Positions 1 to 4,963 of a DNA stretch of 5,341 nt are shown here, one piece after another; position 1 is the stretch's first letter, and each line of letters begins with the position of its first letter. The notes below the pieces were generated by a model, which was not told the origin of the DNA, did not search any database, and saw only the letters and a list, made by a program, of their open reading frames with translations. Source of the stretch: Prosthecobacter sp. (GTDB taxonomy: Bacteria; Verrucomicrobiota; Verrucomicrobiia; Verrucomicrobiales; Verrucomicrobiaceae). The translations under genes and the position numbers were made by a program. The DNA lies in contig JAIWOJ010000190.1 in NCBI GenBank assembly GCA_020216965.1, positions 1-5,341 of the forward strand. The letters run 5' to 3'.

Positions 1-13
1 GGCGTCGAGGGGC

Positions 14-26
14 GTCCTTTCAGGAC
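14..26. repeat. Small palindrome, 5-bp stem with TTC loop
   Basis: GTCCT and AGGAC flank a TTC loop, giving a perfect five-base-pair stem. On the minus strand the loop reads GAA, the same as in the two GCATC/GATGC hairpins at 92-104 and 162-174. That shared architecture suggests one repeat family rather than chance hairpins. Confidence 0.5.
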
Positions 27-60
27 TCTGCTTCGCACCGGTGACGTGGCGTCTTCGGTT

Positions 61-79
61 CCCAGGGCCTTGCCCTGGG
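61..79. repeat. Strong perfect hairpin, 8-bp GC-rich stem with CTT loop
   Basis: CCCAGGGC at 61-68 and GCCCTGGG at 72-79 are exact reverse complements separated by CTT. This is the most stable hairpin in the window. Neither side carries a T-rich tail, so an intrinsic terminator is unlikely on either strand. It could still protect transcript 3' ends or act as a REP-like element; this is inference. Confidence 0.65.
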
Positions 80-90
80 CTAAGGAGGGG

Positions 91-105
91 CGCATCTTCG
101 ATGCT
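91..105. repeat. Direct repeat copy 1 (CGCATCTTCGATGCT), itself a hairpin
   Basis: This 15-base sequence recurs exactly at 161-175, 70 bp downstream, and both copies follow a run of four Gs. The inner 13 bases form GCATC / TTC / GATGC, a perfect five-base-pair stem with a three-base loop. An exact duplicated palindrome in a non-coding region points to a repeated element. The rest of the genome would show whether it is dispersed. Confidence 0.6.
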
Positions 106-160
106 TAGGGAGATTTTGAGAGACCCAGGACAGCTTGGCGTAGTGCAGGGCGTGTGGGGC

Positions 161-175
161 CGCATCTTCGATGCT
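161..175. repeat. Direct repeat copy 2 (CGCATCTTCGATGCT), itself a hairpin
   Basis: This is an exact copy of 91-105. It is the palindrome nearest to the glycosylase stop codon, about 108 bp beyond it on the minus strand, and so would lie in the 3' part of that transcript if the message extends this far. Confidence 0.6.
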
Positions 176-282
176 CCATAAGGCTCTGCGATTCAGGATC
201 ATCGACAAAGCCAAATTCAGCCCGGAGCCCGCTTTTCTCAGGGGATGGAATGCCTTTTTCCCTCGTAGAGTCGCCGCCTGGG

Positions 283-891
283 TCAGCCGCCCACCTTGAC
301 ACGCCCGTGCGGCACACTGACATGGGGATGATCCGCCGCCAGAAAGCGCCAGGGGAAATCCACGGCCTGGGAAATGCCCACACGCACATCGGTGAGCACC
401 TGCCAGTCCATTGACCGCTGGCGTAGGCCACAGTCTGGCGGGCGCCCTGCCCCCGTCATCGGGGTGCCGTGGTGCCCACCATGAATGCCCAGGGCCATGC
501 CGAGCTTTCCAGGGCCAGAGCAGAGGTCCGTCAGCTTCTGCTTACCACGCCTCGCACGCATTTGTTCCACGCCCCTCAGCGGCTCCAGCGCGCGCACGAG
601 CACGAGGCCATCCCGGACACCCCCCTTGACCAGCAGATTGAAGAGCCAGTACATGCCGTAGTTCAGATACACATAGGCTGCCCCCGGCGGCTGTTTTTCG
701 ACAAACTCACGCGCACTGGGCCGTGAGGCCGTGTGACAGGCTGGGTCCGCCTCGACGGCGTAGGCTTCCGTCTCCACGATGATGCCTGAGCAGCCCCGCC
801 AGTGCAGTTCCACGCCGACCAGTTCATGCGCAACAGTCAGCACATCGCGCTTAAAAAAATCGCGCCCTAGCCATGCTCCTGGTCTGCTCAT
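283..891 (-). CDS. mpg: 3-methyladenine DNA glycosylase (AAG/MPG family)
   Basis: The product is a 202-residue monofunctional DNA glycosylase that removes alkylated bases such as 3-methyladenine to start base excision repair. Its length is normal for bacterial members. Compared with human AAG, residues 40-53 hold the 'ETEAY...H' motif. E42 matches the water-activating Glu125, and Y44 and H53 match the base-stacking Tyr127 and His136. Residues 73-85 hold the 'YVYxxYGMYxxxN' block, with Y78 as the intercalating tyrosine and N85 matching Asn169. 'RALEP' (100-104) and 'LCSGPGKL' (123-130) are also family blocks. The start ATG overlaps the stop of the upstream membrane-protein gene (ATGA, 888-891), implying translational coupling. 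An AGGAG lies about 17 bases upstream, too far for a classical ribosome binding site. The family assignment is secure; the exact substrate range is not visible. Confidence 0.95.
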   Translation of the reverse strand: MSRPGAWLGRDFFKRDVLTVAHELVGVELHWRGCSGIIVETEAYAVEADPACHTASRPSAREFVEKQPPGAAYVYLNYGMYWLFNLLVKGGVRDGLVLVRALEPLRGVEQMRARRGKQKLTDLCSGPGKLGMALGIHGGHHGTPMTGAGRPPDCGLRQRSMDWQVLTDVRVGISQAVDFPWRFLAADHPHVSVPHGRVKVGG

Positions 892-1844
892 GCGGGTGCT
901 GTTTTCATCTCCTCTCCGCGGCTAAGCCAAAGGCTGGCGGAGACTAGGCAGGCGATGCCATAGATGGCTAGGCCATTCATGGTATGCAGGGGCTGGAGCC
1001 AGGGCGCGCTGCCGCCCATCTTCTGATAAATGCCGAGGGCCAGTTGATTCACCGGCATCACCACCAGCGCCGGCCCTAGCCAGCGGCGGCCAGGCAGGGC
1101 GAGCAGCCAACCTCTGCCACGCCAACCGACGGTGAGGGCCAACAGAACGGCGCCCCCGCCCCAGAGGAGGTGGAACCCGCGCAGAAAATCTCCGCCCCCG
1201 TGCCGCAAGGCCGCACCCAGCACGCCCTGGGAAAACAAGACCAGCACGAGCGCGTCTGCCCACAGCCGCTCCCGCATCAACTGCGCTGGGGACAGCCGGG
1301 GGCCTTGCTGCTCTGCCATGCTAGAAACCAGCACCACAGCCAGCACACCCAGCACGATGAGCGGCAAGAGCGTCAAGGTGGGTGAAAAAATCGGTTCTGC
1401 CTGCATGGCCTGATGCAGAGAAATGACGGCCTGGAGCAAGCTCAGAAAGAGCGCAAGCGTCAGCAGCCCCCGCCGCAGGGGCCAGAGGCGCGCTATCCAG
1501 GTTAAGGCAAGCCAAATGACGGACAGGCTGAGGATCATCCCGGCCTGAACCAGCGCCGATTTATAAGCGAGAAAGAGCAGCCCACAGGCGACGACGAACA
1601 ACCCAGCCCCCTCCAAAAAACTGGGGCTGTGGCGTGCAAACTCACGAAGATAAAGTGCCAACAGCACTAGATCGAGACCGCGCTGCCACAGAAAGCGGCG
1701 CGCAGGCGGCCATTCGGAGCCCAGCCCTTGCAGTGCGAGCATCCCACCTAGCACCAGGAGCAGGGGCAGCACCTGCATCCAGAGCCGCCAGCCCATGGCT
1801 GGAGACTCTCGGGGTAGCGTGGCAGGAGTGCTTTCGCGTGACAT
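888..1844 (-). CDS. Polytopic inner-membrane protein, unassigned (weak CtaA/COX15-like C-terminal half)
   Basis: The product has 318 residues and about nine or ten hydrophobic segments, near residues 22-40, 55-69, 76-93, 100-118, 124-143, 155-174, 193-212, 222-239, 256-273 and 286-306. I do not firmly recognise it. The C-terminal half has 'QGVLGAALRH' (206-215), 'FHLLWG' (224-229), 'NQLALGI' (266-272) and 'LHTMNG' (286-291). This helix-and-histidine pattern recalls heme A synthase (CtaA/COX15), with H225 and H287 as possible heme ligands. The N-terminal half shows no matching histidine pair. I chose the ATG at 1844 although no Shine-Dalgarno is visible. The ATG at 1796 (residue 17) is an alternative with a GAGAG about nine bases upstream. 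The frame stays open to 2075, but that extension overlaps the divergent methyltransferase and adds nothing membrane-like. The gene overlaps the glycosylase gene by four bases, forming an operon. Confidence 0.8.
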   Translation of the reverse strand: MSRESTPATLPRESPAMGWRLWMQVLPLLLVLGGMLALQGLGSEWPPARRFLWQRGLDLVLLALYLREFARHSPSFLEGAGLFVVACGLLFLAYKSALVQAGMILSLSVIWLALTWIARLWPLRRGLLTLALFLSLLQAVISLHQAMQAEPIFSPTLTLLPLIVLGVLAVVLVSSMAEQQGPRLSPAQLMRERLWADALVLVLFSQGVLGAALRHGGGDFLRGFHLLWGGGAVLLALTVGWRGRGWLLALPGRRWLGPALVVMPVNQLALGIYQKMGGSAPWLQPLHTMNGLAIYGIACLVSASLWLSRGEEMKTAPA

Positions 1845-1973
1845 AGCAGTCGGTTTCTGAGCGCTAGCGTGGCAGCTTGTCTGCCCTGCGTCATCCGGTT
1901 TTATGACGTGATGGCCGGGCACTGGACTCAGGCTGCGGTTGACAAGCCTAGGCAACCCAGCCTCTAGAGCCTC
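1845..1973. promoter_or_regulatory. Divergent intergenic region between membrane-protein and methyltransferase genes
   Basis: This 129-bp spacer must carry the start signals of two divergent genes. It contains an inverted repeat, CGTCAT at 1889-1894 and ATGACG at 1903-1908 with an eight-base spacer, and an eight-base palindrome CGCTAGCG at 1862-1869. Their size and position would suit a regulator site acting on both genes, but six-base arms are short enough to arise by chance. I found no convincing promoter on the minus strand. Confidence 0.35.
1939..1968 (+). promoter_or_regulatory. Possible promoter for the methyltransferase gene
   Basis: TTGACA at 1939-1944 is a perfect sigma-70-type -35 hexamer. 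The best -10 candidate is TCTAGA at 1963-1968, 18 bases downstream, matching TATAAT at only three positions. If real, transcription would begin within a few bases of the ATG at 1974, giving a leaderless or nearly leaderless message. That would agree with the lack of a clear ribosome binding site. The weak -10 keeps confidence low. Confidence 0.25.
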
Positions 1974-2759
1974 ATGCCTGATCTGCGCGACTGGTACGAT
2001 ACCCCGCTCTATTATGACATCATCTTTGATGCCGGAACCCCAGGCGAAGCGGATTTTTTGGAGGCCGTTCACCACCTCTACGGCCCCCAGGGGCGCAGCC
2101 GCCGCTTGCTAGAGCCTGCCTGTGGCAGTGGTCGGCTGGTGCTAGAAATGGCGCGCCGTGGCTGGAAGGTGGACGGCTTTGATGGCAATCCGAATATGCT
2201 CGCTTATGCCAGGGAGCGGCTCAAGGCGGCTGAGTTGCACGCAGAGCTCTGGGAGGATCAGTTGCAGCGCTTCACGCCAGGAAAAAACCAGCCTTACGAT
2301 CTCGCTCACTGCCTCGTCAGTAGTTTCAAATACCTGCTCCACGGGCGGGATGCCGCGGCCTGCCTGCGGCGTATCGCGGATTGCCTACGCCCAGGCGGCC
2401 TCTTTGTGCTGGGCGTGCATCTGACTGATTACGCGCACAATCCTGAGGAGCATGAACGCTGGCAGGCGGAGAGGGATGGCATCCGCGTCACCTGTGACAC
2501 CCACACCTGGCCCGCCAATCCCGAAACGCGACTGGAAGAGCTGCGCACCCGCCTCCGCATCACCCACGGTGGGCACACCCATGTCCAGGAGACGCAGTGG
2601 CAGTTCCGCACCTACAATGCTGCTCAGATGCGTGCCCTGCTGCGGCGCGTGCCTGCTCTGGAGCTGGTGGCCTGCCATGACTTTACCCACGACATCCACG
2701 CCACGCGCCCTCTGGATGATAGCTACTCTGACATCGTACTCATTTTGCGCCGCAGGTAG
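1974..2759 (+). CDS. Class I SAM-dependent methyltransferase, substrate unknown
   Basis: The product is a 261-residue, probably soluble, enzyme of the Rossmann-fold methyltransferase superfamily, which transfers a methyl group from S-adenosylmethionine. Motif I is 'LLEPACGSGR' (45-54). The acidic residue ending the second strand is D70 in 'VDGFDGNPNML', expected to bind the ribose of the cofactor. 'YDLAHCLVSSFKYL' (108-121) matches the motif IV strand region, and 'LRPGGLFVLGVHL' (138-150) is the usual post-motif block. The N-terminal 'WYDTPLYYDIIFD' is typical for this kind of protein and supports the ATG at 1974. The C-terminal part, with 'ETQWQFRTYNAAQMRALL' (206-223), probably forms the substrate-side cap. 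The substrate cannot be told. The gene diverges from the membrane-protein operon and its 3' end overlaps the ABC ATPase gene by 20 bp on the opposite strand. Confidence 0.9.
   Translation: MPDLRDWYDTPLYYDIIFDAGTPGEADFLEAVHHLYGPQGRSRRLLEPACGSGRLVLEMARRGWKVDGFDGNPNMLAYARERLKAAELHAELWEDQLQRFTPGKNQPYDLAHCLVSSFKYLLHGRDAAACLRRIADCLRPGGLFVLGVHLTDYAHNPEEHERWQAERDGIRVTCDTHTWPANPETRLEELRTRLRITHGGHTHVQETQWQFRTYNAAQMRALLRRVPALELVACHDFTHDIHATRPLDDSYSDIVLILRRR
2740..2759. other. 20-bp tail-to-tail overlap of two convergent genes
   Basis: The methyltransferase stop (TAG, 2757-2759) lies inside the ABC ATPase coding sequence, whose own stop (TCA on the plus strand, 2740-2742) lies inside the methyltransferase. 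No terminator hairpin can fit between the genes, so their transcripts must share antisense 3' ends, or termination must occur within the opposite gene. Confidence 0.85.
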
Positions 2760-3855
2760 GCTGCACCGCCTCGATGACCCGGCCCGCCTCAGGGGCAAAG
2801 CGCACCCAGCACGGCTCGCTGAGGCCAGGTTGGCGTCCTTCGGCCCCGCGGCTGCGTTTGACCACCAGGGAAAGGCTGCCCGCACGCAGGCGCAGGCGCT
2901 CATGGCCGCCCAGGAAGCTCACCTCCTCCACGACGGCTTGGAAGCAATTGCTGCGGTCACTCGCCGCCGGACGTTCTAGCCCCAGGTGCAGAGACTCTGG
3001 GCGCACCATCACGCGCACGGCAGCTCCTGTGCGCCAGTCTGCTGCCGCCTGCACCGCTGGCCGTCCCATGCCCTCAATCTGCACACGCACAAAGCCGCCG
3101 GGCAGCATCTCCTGCACTTCAGCATTGAGGAAGTTGGCATCTCCGATGAAGCCTGCGACGAAGCCGTTTGCAGGTGCCTGGTAAAGCTCCTCCGGCACGG
3201 CCACCTGCTCCACTCTGCCAGCATTCATGACGGCGAGGCGATCACTCAGGCTCAGCGCTTCCTCTTGATCGTGGGTGACGTAGATGAAGGTGCTGCCCAC
3301 TTGGCGGTGCAGGCCGCGTAGCTCCTCCAGCATGTGTTGCCGCAGTTTCAGATCCAAGGCCGCCAGCGGCTCATCAAGCAACAGCACCTGCGGTTCATTG
3401 ACCAGAGCGCGGGCGATCGCGACACGCTGTCGCTGGCCCCCACTGAGCTGCCCGGGCCGCTTCCGCGCATGATCCTCCAGGCGAGCCAGCACCAGCATCT
3501 TTTCCACCGCTGCGCGGATTTCTGCCCGGCCCCGGCGTGCCATACGCAGGCCAAAAGCGATGTTTTCCCAGACGCTGAGATGTGGAAAGAGCGCGTAGTT
3601 TTGAAAAACCGTATTCACCGGCCTCTGCTCTGGCGGTAGCTCTGTGATGTCTTGCCCGCCTAGCAGGATGCGCCCTTGGTCCGGCCGCTCAAAGCCTGCC
3701 ACCATGCGCAGCAGCGTGGTCTTCCCACAGCCGCTGGGGCCCAGGAGTGAAAAGACCTCCCCGCGCGCTACATTCAGGCTCACCTCCTGCACAGCGGGGT
3801 GCCCGGAATAACTTTTGCAGACCTGGGAGATGACGAGAAAATCCTGCACAGGCAC
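2740..3855 (-). CDS. ABC transporter ATP-binding protein, PotA/CysA/MalK type
   Basis: The product is a 371-residue cytoplasmic ATPase subunit of an ABC importer. It has a complete nucleotide-binding domain: Walker A 'GPSGCGKTT' (39-47), Q-loop Q85 in 'VFQNYALFPH', signature 'LSGGQ' (137-141) followed by 'RQRVAIARAL', Walker B 'LLLDEP' (158-163) with catalytic E162, D-loop 'AALD' (165-168), and switch H195 in 'VTHDQEEAL'. Residues from about 240 to the end form a TOBE-type regulatory domain, as in PotA. 'GFIGDANFL' (235-243) is especially PotA-like, so spermidine/putrescine or a similar cation or iron substrate is plausible but not proven. The start is GTG at 3855; no ATG lies in frame nearby, and homology begins within the first ten residues. 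No permease or binding-protein gene is in the window. It may be co-transcribed with the kinase-like gene 60 bp upstream. All catalytic residues are present. Confidence 0.93.
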   Translation of the reverse strand: MPVQDFLVISQVCKSYSGHPAVQEVSLNVARGEVFSLLGPSGCGKTTLLRMVAGFERPDQGRILLGGQDITELPPEQRPVNTVFQNYALFPHLSVWENIAFGLRMARRGRAEIRAAVEKMLVLARLEDHARKRPGQLSGGQRQRVAIARALVNEPQVLLLDEPLAALDLKLRQHMLEELRGLHRQVGSTFIYVTHDQEEALSLSDRLAVMNAGRVEQVAVPEELYQAPANGFVAGFIGDANFLNAEVQEMLPGGFVRVQIEGMGRPAVQAAADWRTGAAVRVMVRPESLHLGLERPAASDRSNCFQAVVEEVSFLGGHERLRLRAGSLSLVVKRSRGAEGRQPGLSEPCWVRFAPEAGRVIEAVQPTCGAK

Positions 3856-3915
3856 GCATGGAAAAAGAAAGCCCCTTGGCTGGCAACCCCGGAATCAATG
3901 GAATAGAAAAGCCGC
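3856..3915 (-). other. 60-bp gap between kinase-like gene and ABC ATPase gene
   Basis: Read on the minus strand this gap has AGCC-AAGG-GGCT (3870-3881) followed by a T-rich run just before the GTG start at 3855. The four-base-pair stem is too weak to call a terminator. No Shine-Dalgarno stands in front of the GTG. The short gap and shared orientation make co-transcription with the kinase-like gene plausible. Confidence 0.4.
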
Positions 3916-4638
3916 TCAGGCAGCAGGGCAGCTCAGCCAGACCGTCGTAGTGTTGTTTTCTGAGGCGATGCCAATCTGAATGCCCATCTGGTGACAAAGC
4001 ATGGCCGCGATGGTCAGGCCCAGGCCCAGATGATTGCTCGTCTTGCTGCCATGGAAGGGACGGAAGACCTGTTGCAGCTTATCCGGCGTGATGGTGCTGC
4101 CTGTGTTGCTGATGAGGATGTCCACCCGCCGTTGCTCAGCGGGGGTGATGACGCCCGGCGGCGCGATCTTCAGCATCGCCCTTCCACCGACTGGTCCGGC
4201 AGCTTCGGCAGCATTTTTTAGCACCTCCACCAGCACGTCTTTGAGCTTCGTCGGGTCCACATTCACCAGTGGCAGCCCCTGCGGCACATCGGCCTCCAGT
4301 TGCACATTGTTCTTGGTAAAAGGCTCCAGCAGAGCCGTCTGCACCACACCGAGATATTCGTTCAGGTTCAGTGCCTGCGGCTGCAGCTTGGCACAGCCCC
4401 CCGCACCGCGTACCCTTTCGCTGAGGTTCGACACGCCCATGGAAGCCTCCCGGATGTGCTGCATGTTTTCCGCGATGGCGGCATCCAGCCCCTCTGTCAT
4501 CAAGATCAGGCTGCTAAAGCCCTGAATCACGGCCAGCAGATTGTTGAGTTTATGGGTCAGGCCGCGCAATAGCTCCTGATGAAAGCCTTCACTATGCTCA
4601 TTGCCGAGCTGTAACTGCGTGGGAAAGACAAATTGCAT
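3916..4638 (-). CDS. Short sensorless histidine-kinase-like protein with altered H and G1 boxes
   Basis: The product has 240 residues and consists only of a dimerisation/phosphoacceptor helix pair and a GHKL ATPase domain. It has no transmembrane, PAS or other input domain. The H-box is 'LTHKLNNLLAVIQGF' (27-41) with H29. The N-box is 'LVEVLKNAAEA' (136-146) with N142, the F-box 'VFRPFHGSK' (191-199), and the G2 box 'LGLGLTI' (204-210). Two departures stand out. The acidic residue normally following the histidine is Lys (K30), and the G1-box aspartate is Asn in 'ISNTGST' (176-182, N178). N33, at the position linked to phosphatase activity in HisKA proteins, is kept. It may be a phosphatase-biased or degenerate kinase, or a lineage-specific active variant. 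No response regulator gene is nearby. The ATG at 4638 has no visible ribosome binding site. Confidence 0.85.
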   Translation of the reverse strand: MQFVFPTQLQLGNEHSEGFHQELLRGLTHKLNNLLAVIQGFSSLILMTEGLDAAIAENMQHIREASMGVSNLSERVRGAGGCAKLQPQALNLNEYLGVVQTALLEPFTKNNVQLEADVPQGLPLVNVDPTKLKDVLVEVLKNAAEAAGPVGGRAMLKIAPPGVITPAEQRRVDILISNTGSTITPDKLQQVFRPFHGSKTSNHLGLGLTIAAMLCHQMGIQIGIASENNTTTVWLSCPAA

Positions 4639-4963
4639 GGCGGGAGAAAAACACCCGGTTCATGCACGCGAGAAATGGCACCCGCAAGGCTGTTTTTGCC
4701 CCGCCGCCTGCCAGCACAGGACTTTCCGCAAGACCGTCAGGCTGCTGTTTCCCCCTCCAAGATGCATCGTCGCTGAGGTGGCTTTTTCATTTTTCATCCA
4801 TGAAAACCACGATTTTGGCAAAAATAGGCCGAAAAACTCAATTTTTGACCCAGAAAATCGACTCATTGGCCTAACTTGGTCAAAAAATAGCAAACTTCAC
4901 CTTGCCACCCTGAGCAAAAGAAGCATTTTGACCTCCGAAATCGCAATTTTTCACCCCAAAGTC
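4639..4963. promoter_or_regulatory. AT-rich divergent intergenic region upstream of ilvB and the kinase-like gene
   Basis: The first 130 bases are of ordinary composition and show no clear site. From about 4783 the sequence is rich in runs of four to six A or T. They centre near 4785, 4792, 4805, 4815, 4822, 4834, 4844 and 4856, then 4885, then 4917, 4928, 4939 and 4949. Many steps are 10-12 bases, close to one DNA helical turn, so intrinsic curvature is likely. No tRNA, riboswitch or branched-chain-rich leader peptide is visible. I could not find a convincing -35/-10 pair for ilvB or for the divergent kinase-like gene. Confidence 0.5.
4842..4886. repeat. Inverted repeat TTTTTGACC / GGTCAAAAA upstream of ilvB
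   Basis: TTTTTGACC at 4842-4850 and its exact reverse complement GGTCAAAAA at 4878-4886 are separated by 27 bases. A third, shorter direct copy, TTTTGACC, is at 4926-4933, and a one-mismatch copy, TTTTTCACC, is at 4947-4955. Repeated copies just ahead of a biosynthetic gene could be binding sites for a regulator. The AT-rich background raises the chance of coincidence. Confidence 0.4.

Larger units (their letters stand above)
1..282. other. Non-coding stretch downstream of the glycosylase gene, rich in small palindromes
   Basis: This stretch lies beyond the stop codon of the minus-strand glycosylase gene and continues off the left edge. Open frames through it show no recognisable domain and mostly run on from other frames of the glycosylase gene. 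What stands out is a run of perfect short stem-loops with three-base loops: 14-26, 43-53, 61-79, 92-104 and 162-174. The eight-base palindrome CACCGGTG lies at 36-43. None is followed by a T-run on either strand, so they do not look like intrinsic terminators. From about 176 to 282 I see no structure. I infer a dispersed palindromic repeat element, because such density of hairpins is unusual for ordinary spacer DNA. Confidence 0.55.

Noticed and set aside
61..79. Intrinsic terminator downstream of the glycosylase gene
   Set aside because: The stem is strong, but no T-run follows on either strand and it is more than 200 bases past the stop codon. It fits better in the palindrome cluster.
105..431. 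Minus-strand 108-residue open frame beyond and across the glycosylase 3' end
   Set aside because: Half of it lies in another frame of a secure gene. The rest crosses the palindromic repeat region and has no recognisable domain.
1845..2075. N-terminal extension of the membrane protein to an upstream GTG or ATG-like start at 2075
   Set aside because: It would overlap the divergent methyltransferase by about 100 bp, adds no membrane-like or recognisable sequence, and the ATG at 1844 gives a natural start ahead of the first hydrophobic segment.
3863..3881. Intrinsic terminator between the kinase-like and ABC ATPase genes on the minus strand
   Set aside because: The hairpin stem is only four base pairs, too weak despite the T-rich run after it, and the genes look co-directional and closely spaced.
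4662..4874. Possible attenuation leader peptide for ilvB
   Set aside because: The 70-residue frame is not enriched in Ile, Val or Leu codons. It ends 90 bases before ilvB without an attenuator hairpin and T-run after it.
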